A DNA stretch of 64,000 bases from Corinectria fuckeliana. Taxonomy: Eukaryota > Ascomycota > Sordariomycetes > Hypocreales > Nectriaceae. This document shows, piece after piece, positions 22,171 through 33,254 of this stretch (positions are counted from its first letter, which is position 1; each line of letters begins with the position of its first letter). The position numbers and the translations under genes were made by a program. The notes beneath the pieces are model-generated. The model made no database searches. It saw only the letters and a list, made by a program, of their open reading frames with translations, and was not told where the DNA came from. The stretch is from the NCBI GenBank assembly GCA_019137255.1, contig WPDH01000121.1, positions 62,001-126,000 on the forward strand, in the 5' to 3' direction.

Positions 22171-23964
22171 TTACGCATCCCGAGCCCACGAATACACAGT
22201 GACCAAGGTCGTGTACACCATGCCGATAAAGCCAACAATCATCAGCGCAATGTCCAACCCCTTGATCCATCCTTTCGTCGCTGCACCCTTGTAATGCAGA
22301 TACGCCGGATAGATGTAAACCAAAGGGACACAAGCAAAACTTCCAATCAATGCAACAAACTTGTCCAAGTCGCTCGCTCCAACCATGCTTATCCCCACGC
22401 AGAGGCACACGATGGCCGTCCTTAGAGCATTCTTCTTCCACTTGATGGCCGCACTCTTCTTGCCCGTCGCCCGTTCTCCAAACACGGACGTCTCGATGAT
22501 ACGCACGGCCGGGAAGAGCTGAACTGGGTCTCCGGCGAGGACAGCTATCGAGTAAAGAAATTGCACTGCGTTGACAAGCGGCGAATCCTGCGGGAAGTTG
22601 GAAAAGATCTGAATCTTCGTGTTGTCGCCAAAACTCATGTAGCACAGGGCTCCCACCGAGGTGAAGATGATGGTGATAAGAAACATGACAAAGTAGAGAA
22701 GGCGGGGAAAGTGCTCCGGCTTCTTCATGCTCGATTGGATGGGCAAAATCAACCCGATTCCCTCAAACGTGAAGATGGCCGAACCGATGGTCAGTGTAAA
22801 GTTGGAAGGGTTGAAAAGCTTGATTGGTGCGATGCCATCTCTGGCGATGGTCGCGATGTCAAAATACCAGATGTAGACGAGTCCAATCAAGATGAAGGCA
22901 TCGGCCAGTAGTGCTACCGGCCCCAACTTGGAAATGTTTCGGATCAGGGCCAAAGGGACCAGGAGAATGATCTGGAGGGCGATGAGGGCTGGGACACCCA
23001 CGGCCAAGTTCCGGTCGCCCGGAGTCACGGCATCAAGGAAGGACCAGAGATTTTCGGCCGTAAAGATGAGGCCCGCGCATACGAAGCCGAGCTGCGAGAT
23101 GGCGATAGATGTCAAGATGAGGCTGCGAAAGCGGGGACCGACAATAGCAGCACCGAGTTCGCCGTAACCACCGCCATACCTTTCACGACAATCCAGAAGC
23201 AGGCGGAAGCAGAGGCAACTAACGAGAGAAAGAGCCAGGAGGGTCAGGGACGAGAATAGGATGCCTCCGTTGGAAAACGCCTTGGGCAGGAATAGAATGC
23301 CGGTTCCGATGAAGGCCTTGATGAGCGTGAAGAACGTTTTGGTTGTCGAGGCGTCGCCTTCCCTCCGCTGTCGCCTCGAGCTCCTGCCGCGGGCAAGGAG
23401 TGGCCTTAGTTCGGGTGGTTGTTCCGGGTCAGCGTCTTCGTCGCCATCGTCGACGGCAGACTCGTCCTCGCTATCTTCGTCGTCGAGGTCCTCGCCGGCA
23501 AAGCTACCATAGAGATCGAGGAAATCGACAAAATTCTTCGTTACAACGCCGTAGCTGCTCAAGGGCCTCTGCGGAGCGCGCCGCCGCAGATGGTGTCGTC
23601 GAAACCCGCCTGGCTCCCGCTGCTCTGGGTAGCTTAGATCGTCGGGATAGTTGAGGCGCGGGGACGCGTGGTGGGAGAAGGTCGCAGCGCGGCGTATGGA
23701 GTTTGCACGCGCCTTGATCTTGAAAATGTCGCGGTGCATGTCGCCACCCTGGAGTTTGAGCGACGATTCGATCGAGTCGGTGTTGGAGGCTTGGTCGAGG
23801 TTTAAGCTGGGGACGGAGGGGCCCATGGTGTTGTAGCTAGGACCGAGACTGGCATCTGGCTCGGCCGAGTAGCCATCAGGGAGATGGCGATTGAGGATTT
23901 CCGCTTGACGCCTGCTTGTCTGGCTCGACGGGCTGCCGGACAGTTCGGGGTAGTCGGCCGCCAT
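22171..23964 (-). CDS. Vacuolar amino-acid transporter, Avt3/Avt4-like (AAAP family)
   Basis: This is an intronless 597-residue frame. The first 200 residues are a polar cytosolic tail, with an acidic tract (DDEDSEDESAVDDGDEDAD) and basic Arg-rich patches. From residue 205 a typical amino-acid/auxin permease domain follows: FFTLIKAFIGTGILFLPKAF (first span, GTGILFLP signature), then about ten more hydrophobic segments including FTFEGIGLILPIQSSMKKP, a family hallmark, and a last span ending at VTVYSWARDA. Length and tail match fungal Avt3/Avt4-type exporters that move neutral or basic amino acids out of the vacuole. The upstream leader on this strand contains three ACCTCTTT-type repeats. The start is the only ATG giving the complete tail and lies after a stop-rich leader. 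Confidence 0.92.
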   Translation of the reverse strand: MAADYPELSGSPSSQTSRRQAEILNRHLPDGYSAEPDASLGPSYNTMGPSVPSLNLDQASNTDSIESSLKLQGGDMHRDIFKIKARANSIRRAATFSHHASPRLNYPDDLSYPEQREPGGFRRHHLRRRAPQRPLSSYGVVTKNFVDFLDLYGSFAGEDLDDEDSEDESAVDDGDEDADPEQPPELRPLLARGRSSRRQRREGDASTTKTFFTLIKAFIGTGILFLPKAFSNGGILFSSLTLLALSLVSCLCFRLLLDCRERYGGGYGELGAAIVGPRFRSLILTSIAISQLGFVCAGLIFTAENLWSFLDAVTPGDRNLAVGVPALIALQIILLVPLALIRNISKLGPVALLADAFILIGLVYIWYFDIATIARDGIAPIKLFNPSNFTLTIGSAIFTFEGIGLILPIQSSMKKPEHFPRLLYFVMFLITIIFTSVGALCYMSFGDNTKIQIFSNFPQDSPLVNAVQFLYSIAVLAGDPVQLFPAVRIIETSVFGERATGKKSAAIKWKKNALRTAIVCLCVGISMVGASDLDKFVALIGSFACVPLVYIYPAYLHYKGAATKGWIKGLDIALMIVGFIGMVYTTLVTVYSWARDA

Positions 23965-24019
23965 GGCTGTTAGACGTTAAGGAGGCAGAAGAAACGAGGA
24001 GCCGCGGTTACTGCACGTT

Positions 24020-24046
24020 GAAAGAGGTGAAAGAGGTAAAAGAGGT
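24020..24046. repeat. Three 9-bp direct repeats in the transporter leader
   Basis: The unit GAAAGAGGT occurs twice and a third copy differs in one base (AAAAGAGGT), with no spacing. On the transporter's own strand this is a pyrimidine tract 60-80 bases before the ATG. Confidence 0.8.
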
Positions 24047-26504
24047 TGTATCTGGTGCAACAAAGCTCATACGGCGTAGAGTAAATATCCCAAGTTCCAC
24101 CACAGTCCACTGCAAATCGTGGTGAGCCATCAATGGGCAAGACGAGACGAGTTCGGTTGGTGAAGGAATACGAACCGAGCTACCACCATCAAGCCAATCC
24201 ACTGTCGGAATCGGAGCTCGTCTCATCCGTAAGTTCGGTAAAAGGTGGGTCGTGATGGCGCCCTAGAATGCTTCCGGGTTAAAGTCTGCCCGGAGGCAAA
24301 CCTAAGTTTCAATTATCGTGTCGCGCGCAAAAGCGGCGAGTATCATCAGTCCTCGTCTAAGAAAACAACTTTAGATGACTGATAAGGTTAGTGTTCCTCT
24401 GTTTGATTAAATTTATAGCTGATTCTGATCCATTCTCGCTCGGCGTGGTTCTCCTGTTCTAAGACAATATCTCACTGCTAAAGTTCCAAGTCTCAAGATA
24501 TAGGTTTAGATAATTGACTCCATATTGTCTCTGAAGTGTGGGCTATCCCACACTATCTGCGAAGGGTTTCTCTAGGAATTAGGGCAGTTTGTTTCGTAAA
24601 TGAACAGGAAGTCAGAAGTGTCGCCCATGGAGACAATATTAACTGCAGGATTCGACTCCATTGCTTCGTCGATTTTGAGCAAAACCGTGTTGTCGTGAAT
24701 GCCCAGCTTGCCAGCCCAGCTCTTTTCTGATCACTGTGGCTTTGAAGCTGAAGCATCGTGGGGCGTCTTCTAACCTTCTACATAGGGTTGTTCCTGTCTG
24801 CTTATCCCACTAGCCTCTGGTGACCTCATCTGGTGCGATGCTCGGCGACTTTTGCTCAAGATGGTGGCGCGATCTTCCCGCCCCCCGCAAATACCCCTGT
24901 TACCCCGTCCAAAGCATCGCTGAATGGCGGTTATAACTGGTGTAAGGATGAACTGGAATTCAGTTACTTACCATTGACACGCTGTTTTAGATTAAAGACC
25001 CAATTATAAGCGTCGATGCCAAAGCTGGGCCCCACGAAAGTTGACGGCGGGAGTGCGTACTCGGGAGCCGGTACAGAGGCTACCCTAGAGAATTAGGTTT
25101 GGGATAAAGCTGCAAACTTTGGCCTAGAAGAACATGGCTGATGGTGCGAGTTGAGGTACATGCCTGAATGGTGGCGATGACGGTCGCCTCTCTTGGGCTC
25201 CGCTTCTGCGCCGGCGGGGTGGTGTCACGCGACGTCAACGGAACGCATACAGTGTGCGTAACTTGGGCTCTCCCTTCCGTGCTGTATAATGACGCATATG
25301 GACTGGGCGTAACAGATTGACGAACAGAGGAAGGCGGGAAAGAGTAGTTATATGTAGTCACTCACTGGCTATTAACAGGTACCTCTGGGAAGATGGAGGT
25401 CCGCCGAACCGCCTCAGCGTCCCCGATTCTACGATAAAGGGTACCGCCTATCAAGCGATTCGACATGGGGCAATGGGCCTGAGCCTCAGTGCCCTCCATC
25501 CCCACAGACTCTTATCAGCGAGCCTTAGCGACCTAGCCTCAGTGGCCATCGAGCCCCCGGGCAGTGGGGTCTTCTGGGGAACTCGCGCGGACTATGATGG
25601 GGCGGCCGTTTTTAGTGCCCAAGTGCCGTCTGGGGTAGTGGGTCGGCCAGTGAAGAGTGGATCCCCAGGGCCTAGAGCGGCCCCAGACGAGCAACCTAAC
25701 GAAGGGGACAGCACGGGTTCAGAGGTAACCACCTGGACACCACCCGGAAACCAACTCTGGCTTCAGGCGGCCTACGGCGTCCATGGAACGTAGCCAGGGC
25801 CATCCTCGCGAGTGTCCCATCTCATCCACCTTTGCGGTCTAGATTCAAGGTGCAATTGACACTCCAATGCCCACCAACTTCGACGCATCATTCGATTCTG
25901 TGGCCATTCGGGATTTTTCCTCCAGTCTGTGGATGGGGAACCACATTCAACGTCGACACCACGCCACCGAAGCATATACCGGAGGCGGGACCTGCCGTCT
26001 CGACGCGACCCTGACTCCAGGCAATTCATCTGAGACTCGGGCAGACTCTCGCGTATTCAATCCCAGATTGAGGGCAGTAGTTTGTTTGAATTATCCCCCC
26101 CTTTCCCACCCATTTGTCGCCCTCTGTTTCACTGGGCCGCCCTGGGCCCTCCTATTGTTGCATACCTCGTCTGTTGCCCACAGCGTCGCACTGTCCCAAG
26201 TCGTGCCTTGTGCTTAGGTAGCAGCCATGGCCGTCATAGGCCACTCATTATCCAATAGACGGCACAGCACGACGAGTCATGGTTCAGATGGCGATGCTCC
26301 AGGCTTCGAGATTGGATAGAATTCCAAGCCACTCGTCGCACCTTGGCAGCCCCTGTGTACTTCCCACAGTGTGTCTTCGGCGGCCAAGGGTGGCAGCTAC
26401 CTCTTCGAGCCTCGCCTTGCCTCCACGCCGCAACCAGTTACTCACGCGCCCTTACCCCGCTCGATGTTGTTAGAGGTCGGCTTACACCTTTGGTACGTGG
26501 AAGG

Positions 26505-26512
26505 TATATAAA
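26505..26512 (+). promoter_or_regulatory. TATA box of the gene at 26881
   Basis: TATATAAA stands alone in GC-balanced sequence and is followed by about 230 bases of CT-rich leader (26530-26765) and then the start codon, a layout typical of strongly expressed fungal genes. Confidence 0.5.
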
Positions 26513-26880
26513 CGGTTGCCCGCGTTCCAATTTGATATTTGTATCCTTTTGTGTATCCCTCCTTCCGTCATCTTACTCACCTCCTCCTTCCATTTCCATC
26601 CACTGTTTACACACACCCTTTCTCCATCTCCCAACCATCGACCGTCTTCCGTCTTTCACCGTTATTTAACTCCACCTGACGATTCCATCACGGTTTTCGT
26701 CCGTCAACAACAGTTAGTCCCTCTCTCGTCTTATTCCAACTCCTGTTTCCGTCCTTCCCATCAAAATCGTGTTTTCTGTTGTTGTCTGCTCTCCCTTCCG
26801 GGATCAAGTCACGTTCAAGGCCGCTGACATTATCCAAAGAACTCATACTACCAACCGCGTTTCCCCTACAAACACACATC

Positions 26881-27237
26881 ATGCCTGTCCGCATTCCTCG
26901 TCTCCCACAGGCCAAGCGCTCCGAGGTCATGATCTTTGGCGCCGCCGGCGTTGGTGTTCTTGCCCCCCTCTACCTCGTTATGCCCGGTGCTGAGGAGCGC
27001 CTGTCCAACCAAACCAACAAGTGGGCACCCCGATGGGAACGCAATATCAACTACTTTGCTTCTCCAGTTGAACATGGCATTCAACGTATCGAGCCTCCGG
27101 TGGCTAGAATTGTGCAGCGCGTCGAGAATCGCCTGCCACTTGAGAGGATGGCGGTGTCAGTGCATACAGGAATCAAGAATGGCATTGACAAATACGGCCC
27201 TGCAACCAAGTCGGGTCCATCCAGTGGCTCCATCTAG
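26881..27237 (+). CDS. Small protein with one membrane segment, function unknown
   Basis: A 118-residue uninterrupted frame starts after ACACACATC, a good fungal start context. The basic N-terminus (MPVRIPRLPQAKRSE) is followed by a hydrophobic stretch at about 16-36 (VMIFGAAGVGVLAPLYLVMPG), then a basic amphipathic region (NKWAPRWERNINYF, RIVQRVENRLPLERM) and a Ser/Gly-rich tail. The positive N-terminus with a single hydrophobic segment would suit a mitochondrial or other organelle membrane protein. A TATA box and long CT-rich leader support real and strong expression. I do not recognise the family, and no catalytic motif is visible. Confidence 0.65.
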   Translation: MPVRIPRLPQAKRSEVMIFGAAGVGVLAPLYLVMPGAEERLSNQTNKWAPRWERNINYFASPVEHGIQRIEPPVARIVQRVENRLPLERMAVSVHTGIKNGIDKYGPATKSGPSSGSI

Positions 27238-28779
27238 GTCGTTATTGTTTACCTTTTGTCTTACCTACTGGTCAGGCCTTTTCATGTATATGGCGGCCGA
27301 GCAGACGGGTCGATGACGAACCTGTCGACTCACTCTCATATAAACCATTGTTGTGTCAAGTACAGATCTCGGCACTTTTGAACAATGAATACACTGAGGC
27401 TGATTCAAGTCTCTAGTCATTTACCCTATAGTCATCATCTCCCTGACCCACATTATCATGCCTTCCGTCCAAGCCTTTTTAGTCCCAAGCTCTTATTAGG
27501 TACTGCTTCGAACAGTGCGTCTTGTCTAGCCTAGCACTCTCAACTCTTGTCACGGTATCTCTCGAGAGACTCAATGATTCAAGTCGACACTGCTTCACAA
27601 GTCCGCGGAATATCAGGTCGACTTTTTCGATCTTGCCGACCCCGCACTTTCTACACATATTGGCACTGACGGCAATTATACACTTGTTGGTCATCTGGCT
27701 GGACGACATCAATCGGTGTCCAAAACCGTACTCCACTCAGTTCTCTTCTCAGCACCTAATCATTCTTGACCGCAATAAAGGCTTACTATGCATATTGGTA
27801 ACCCCGCTCAATATACTACTACGAATCCATACCTCAGCAATATTTTGCAGTACGGAGAGGCGGCCATTAACTTGCACTGATACGCTCAAGCGCTGATCTG
27901 GGTCATAGTTTTGTCAACGTGTGCTTCTGTTGTACTTGGTGAATGACCTTCGATAGCATTGGACGCCGTCGAGGTCCGTTTGGAGTCATCGTTCCGTTAC
28001 ACTGCTAAACGCCTTGTCGGCACCCTAGTCTTTTCGTTGCAGGCTATACTCCTATCTCCGAGACCCCCCACCCAATTGTACTAGATCATATTCAAGGCCA
28101 TTGATGCCTGATTGTTTCTGTCTTGCACTCCTGGGTATTGGGCACGCCGTTGAGCTACTGCAACTCCCCATCAGTGGTTCTGAGCGAAAGAGTCGGCCCC
28201 GCATCCTTCACCATTGGCCATTAAACGGTAAGAGCTCTGTCTCTATCCTCGCTGCTGCAAACCCACTCTCATATGCACGTCGTCCAGTCAAGTAGCCGTT
28301 TCAACTTTAGAGAATCAGACGGGAGGCACGAGCAGTGAGACTTAAGGCTCGAGGTGCCGAGTGGACCTTCAAACATGACCTAGAGCAAGTGGGTTAGTTG
28401 TCATAGTAGGTAATGTGTATATAGAAAGAGCATATAAGATATATCTATATTAATCCAACAGTAAAAGCCTAGTTGCACCAGGATCAATCTAGCAGTCCGG
28501 GCCCGTCGCACCCGGATCAATCTAACAGCCCGAGCCTCTTGCACCTATGTCAGTCCAAACCTAATAATCCCAGTCTACTACTAACAAGTTGAGATATAGA
28601 TATATACCCTGGCCCTCGGTGGAGCCACCAACAACCAGAAAGTGGCCTTATTAGCTATTCCTCACGTTATCCTTATAGGCCGATCAAGTCCCGCGTTGTT
28701 TCGACTTAAAACCAAGCCACGTCGCCGCGCTTGCGTTTTTGATCAACATTATCGACTCGCCGATTTCGACTCGCGCAAG
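27238..28779. other. Intergenic region with a degenerate tandem repeat
   Basis: About 1.5 kb. No gene is recognised; the frames at 27479-27896 lack protein features. The right part holds a short AT-rich run (28415-28460) leading into the tandem repeat at 28450-28580, then the promoter of the SDR gene. Confidence 0.5.
28450..28580. repeat. Degenerate tandem repeat, unit about 33-36 bp
   Basis: Three to four imperfect copies share the core TGCACC-GGATCAATCTA-CAG-CC-GGCC. The two central copies (28473-28538) are closest to each other; the outer copies (starting near 28450 and 28541) are shorter and diverged. It lies about 200 bases upstream of the SDR gene. Confidence 0.7.
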
Positions 28780-29821
28780 ATGGCCAATCTACTCCAAGGA
28801 TCTGCCTTCATTACTGGTGCCGCCTCTGGTAAGTCCGGTTATTCAGTCGGGGCCCTGCGTTCCGAAGTCCCAAAGTTGCGCCATTCATTACATTACCCCA
28901 CCCGCCGTTGATTGAACGAGTCACGAAACCACTGCTATAGTGCTAATCTTCTCCCCGCTCAGGCATCGGACAAGCCACGGCCATTGCCTTTGCGCAGCAT
29001 GGCATCACCAACCTAGCTCTGGCCGACGTCAACTCCAAGGCGCTCGAGGAATCAAACTTCGCCTTGGAGAAGCGTTTCCCCAATGTTCGGATCCTGTCCC
29101 TGCAGGTGGACGTGCGGGATGCCGCCCAGGTCAAGGAGGGCATTGCCAAGGCCGCCGCCGAGTTTGGCCGCCTCGATGTCGCCGTCAATAACGCGGGAAT
29201 CGCTGGCAGTAGCCGACAGACGCACCAGATTGAAGATGAGGAATGGTTGAGGGTTCTCGACGTGAATCTTCAGGGCGTCTACCGATGCCAAAGGGAGGAG
29301 TTGGGCGTCATGATCAAACAGGAGTAAGATCATACGACATGGCCACAAAGCTGTTTCCGTACTGATACACGAACAGTGACCTTGGCCCCAGACAAGGCCG
29401 TGGGCGCATCATCAACGTGGCAAGCATGCTCGGCATTGTCGCCTCCAGCAACCGCCTTCACCACACAGCATACACGACCGCAAAGCACGGTAGGACATCA
29501 ATTGGCGATGTACATGGGAGCAGATGCTGACTATATGTAATAGGCGTCGTTGGGCTGACCAAGTCGGACGCCAACTCGTATGGAGGCATTGGTATTCGCA
29601 TCAACGCCATCTGCCCGGGCTACGTGGCGACCCCTCTGCTCGTAAACAACATGGCCATGGACCCCAACTCTGGCTTGGCGGCAGATATTTCTCGCACACC
29701 GTTGAATCGGATGGCCTCCTTGGAAGAGATCTCCGATAGTATCGTCCTCTTGGCTTCCCCTATGAGTAGCTACATGCAAGGTGCTAGCATGATTGTAGAC
29801 GGAGGCTTTACCACCAACTAG
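28780..29821 (+). CDS. Short-chain dehydrogenase/reductase
   Basis: Exons 28780-28828, 28963-29323, 29377-29489 and 29544-29821 give 266 residues, standard for a classical SDR. The NAD(P) motif GAASGIGQ is at residues 13-20, split by the 134-nt first intron. Then come NNAGIAG, a Ser in INVASMLG, and the catalytic YTTAK; the C-terminus ends GASMIVDGGFTTN. All splice sites are GT-AG and in phase. It probably oxidises or reduces an alcohol/ketone pair in the cytosol; the substrate cannot be inferred. It is convergent with the Zn2Cys6 regulator, 248 bases from its stop, and may belong to the accessory cluster that starts to the right of the regulator. Confidence 0.9.
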
Positions 29822-30069
29822 AGTTCGTTGAGCCAAACCCGTCGTGCTTCGTTAACTCGGGTTTCAACAAAATACATTGTCTGATGCAAAACTGTCTACT
29901 TTCGAGATATCTGTAACTACAATTAAGCCTGTCACGAATGTTGCAAATTAAGCTGAATGAAACTTAGGTGGAGGCGGCGTTTCGCGCTTATCCAAATCAA
30001 ATATATATCTTCCGGACTTCAACTCCACACGCTCAAACGAATCAAGACAAGAAGACTATCATCAATACC

Positions 30070-33000
30070 TCAAGAGAAGCTGAAGAAGTCAAGAGCGTGG
30101 TTTCGAGGTGTTCCAGCTGAGTCATCGTCCCCGCTCGACAGCTTGTCTCTATCCTGCACCAAGCCATTCAGGCTCGCGGGACTCATGGCCACGATGTTGG
30201 AGCTATCTGCAATCCAGTTAATTCCGTTCTGTACCATCTTTGCGGAATTTGCTGGGGGTTGCCTGCCCATGTTGCTCCCAGTACTAGCACCCTTGTCTTC
30301 TAGATCACCCGCATCCTTGACTCCCCCGAAGTCGGGCGCCCCCGACATAATGCCCGAGGAAATCGCGGCACTCTGGCCCAATACTGAGCTTGCACTAAGA
30401 CCTGCAGGCCCGGACATCCACTCGTATGTGGAGGGGTCGAAAGACGCCGAGCTATTGATGTCATGATCGTGCATGTTGTCCAGACCCCACGTTTCGGATG
30501 AAGGGATGACTAGACTCATGCCATTCACTCCACTCATCATACCCTCTTGAGTATCCTCAGACTGGTCCATGTTACCAGCGGTGCCTCCCATGAAATCCAT
30601 GTTTAGATGCCCGGAAGTGTCGCCGACTCCCATCGAGAACAGGATCGAATCTAGCGGAGAATGATTCTGCGGGTTGAGACTACTCCCAAGCTGGTTCTGG
30701 CTCTTGCAAACACCTGGAGGTGAAGGTTGCGTCTTCGCACCAAATAAAGGTGGTCTTGGGCGAGTGAACTCAGAGGCGCTTCGGCTTATTACTGGCCGCA
30801 TCTTCTTGAACGGCTGTGCAAATTCCGGTTCGGCGGCCTCGCGCCTCATAGGAATCATGGACGAAGACGTATCACTATTGAGCGAAACCCCACTCGTTCC
30901 ACTACCAGGGATCCCACTGAAGGGAACCCCGTGGGAGCTAGTCCTTCCGCTGCGAGGACGAGGAGGGTCTCCCATGCTGGTGCGAATCTGTTCCAGAACA
31001 GCCTTGAGTAAGTCATCCATTCTGCTTGCCGGGTGATAGGTGTGGCTCATATCGCCTACGGCATCAGATAGGATCTCCAGATAGCCAACATAGGTTCTTC
31101 GATCCGCTTCATTGCGTTGGAATGCAAGGGCGGCGATAAGAGCAATAGAAGCCGTGCCAGCATGTTGGATGCCAGTAATAAAAATCTTGCGTCCGTCGTA
31201 TTTCTGGCGGTGTTGCCAGAATATGCGCGCAACGCGGATAGCCTGCTGTGTGCAAATACTGCGGGAGAGGGAAGTCCGACTGTCATGAACAATGATATGC
31301 GGGTCTCCCATACCCAGAGAATGGTTTTCAGTGGCCAGGCTCGAGTGCTGAGAGTGCTGAGAGGTAGTTTCAGGCACGTGGTTACCATCCGGGCTTGGGT
31401 GTGATCCGGTGCTGGCACCGTCTCCCGTGATGGAGCCATACTTGGCCCAAGGCCTATGCAGAAGTATCATCGTTACATGGTACTGCTGGTGCAGAAGAAA
31501 GAAGCTGAAGGGAGCCATCTTGATGTTGCTGGGCTTCCATGTGAGGTGGTCAGGTAGTCGGCGGTACCAGTTCTGGAGCTGTCTGTCTAGATTGATGACA
31601 TGCAGGTAGGCGTTGTCTTCTGCTTCCCCGCTGGAATACAGTTTGTATTGCTCGGAAGCGTGGTTAGAAACGGTGTTGTCCCGAGTTTCCACGATCCGGC
31701 CGGCTAGCTCCATTAACTCGATGAGTTGCTCGTAAACTTCGGTTATCAGGTCGCGTTTTGGGACTTCGAAACCACTCCAAGTAAGATTTGACAGTCGGGT
31801 TGATAAAAGGTCCACGTCCTGGCTCTTGATGGCAAGCGGTCGCCCGAGGAAGATGCCCCAGTACTTGTCGTAGATGATGCAGGCTCTCATGGCCATGTTG
31901 CGGATCCTGCTTTCCTGCTCCGGCATGTCGTTGCTTCTGCAATCGAGGTGAAGGCCAATATCGAAGGCGAGACGGTTCGCCATGCCTGTACAAAGCAAAT
32001 CATCTTATCAGCACTATGCCACACGTCTCTCGGGCTGTTGAGGTTCACTTACCTGAGTACATCCAGCCGGTGTTGTCTCTACCGACCCCACACTCTAGAT
32101 CCCCTAGGAGGAGAAGTGCTTGGACGCTTGGTATCCCACCCGGGCGTTCAAGCTCAATGTCTAGCATGTACTTGGCTTCTCGGTGCAGGGTGCTCTCTCT
32201 GGGAGCCAGAGTTATCTTGCGCATGTCATCTCGGTCCATGTCGGCTACGCGGTAGCCCATGGCGAGAATGGTAATGTGGAGGAAGGAGGAGTAGAATTTG
32301 GGAGAATTATCTTGCGACTCCCGATCGGTCTCGAAGGCGGTGCGGTCAATCACCTGCAAGATGGAGTTGTAAAAGGCGAAGAACTGATTGACGAGGTAAT
32401 CGTGAGTTTCGACGCTGAAAGACCGAATTACTCTCTCAGCCCGACGGACTTGCTCGGGTGGCTCCCGGGAGTCAAACTGATCCCTGGACTCTGCGTAGAC
32501 ATGGCTGTTCGCCGTGGGACCGAAGAACCTGATTCTTCCAGAGAGCTGATCGAAGGAGAGATTGCCCTTGGTAGAGAGCAGACGGTGGATGATGTCCTCT
32601 TGCTTGGGGTCCAGCATTCGGAACGGGGAATCCTCTTTAGCCAAAGGTTGGAGTACCTGACTGCTGGATACATCTCCGTGCTCGTTTTCCGGAATGGCAA
32701 AGTCGTCATGGCGTGAGTCCGGGGGGGAAGGGATGTCACAGGTGGGAGAGATGCCTTCGGGGTTCTTTTGCTGCTTCGGATGTGGATGGCTCGAAAGTGT
32801 TTCAGCGTCGTCCTGCTTGGACTGGGTTTCATGTCTTGTTTTGGGCGGGTGAGCGGCAGGAGGCGGCACAACGCCCGTGTCTAGGAGCATGCTTTCGAGC
32901 AATGAGATTCGGTTCGAGAGAGAAGACATGTATGCCTTGGAAATTGGCCTTGAGAAAAGTTAGGGGATTGGAACAGGGTTATAAGAGGATGAGACCGTAC

Positions 33001-33254
33001 CGTCTCCGCTCATCGTCGTTTTTTATGATGCAATCTGCGCCAGCCTGTTGGCAAGCTGTGCAGGAGTTGTGGTCCTTGGGCACGACGCATCTAATTCTTC
33101 GGTCACGGCATGAAGCGCAAGCGATAGAAGCTCGCTGGCGGACTTGTTGCTTGGTGGGTGGGCGGCCATTCTGGCCCTTTGGAGAGACATTCTCCTGAGA
33201 TATGATGTCGCCAGAGCCCTCATTTGGCATGTTGGAGTCGACGGACGAGACCAT
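30070..33254 (-). CDS. Zn2Cys6 transcription factor with fungal-specific domain
   Basis: Exons 33254-33001, 32948-32053 and 31985-30070 give 1021 residues. The binuclear zinc cluster is at residues 46-75 (C46, C49, C56, C65, C68, C75; CASCRDRRIRC then CTAC), preceded by a basic arm. A short linker is followed by a leucine-rich coiled-coil (SLSNRISLLESMLL), the usual dimerisation element. The middle-homology region includes LLLLGDLECGVGRDNTGWMYSG then MANRLAFDIGLHLDCR, typical of the fungal_trans family. The C-terminal third is Ser/Gly/Asn/Met-rich and may activate transcription. It binds DNA in the nucleus, probably as a dimer on CGG repeats. It sits between an SDR and the accessory cluster, so it is a candidate cluster regulator, but that is inference from position. 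Confidence 0.93.

Larger units (their letters stand above)
23965..26880. other. Long intergenic region between divergent genes
   Basis: About 2.9 kb without a recognisable gene. The left end is the transporter's leader, the right end (from about 26500) is the promoter and pyrimidine-rich leader of the gene at 26881. The middle has short open frames on both strands but none with introns, motifs or protein-like composition. Confidence 0.55.

Noticed and set aside
24536..24730. Possible tRNA because of a GGATTCGACTCC-like T-arm stretch
   Set aside because: No matching acceptor stem, D-arm or anticodon arm could be folded around it.
25317..25793. 158-codon plus-strand frame in a long gap
   Set aside because: No motif, no intron structure, no similar composition to neighbouring proteins; probably chance in GC-rich intergenic DNA.
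30183..30466. Plus-strand frames inside the Zn2Cys6 gene
   Set aside because: They mirror the regulator's long third exon and lack protein features.
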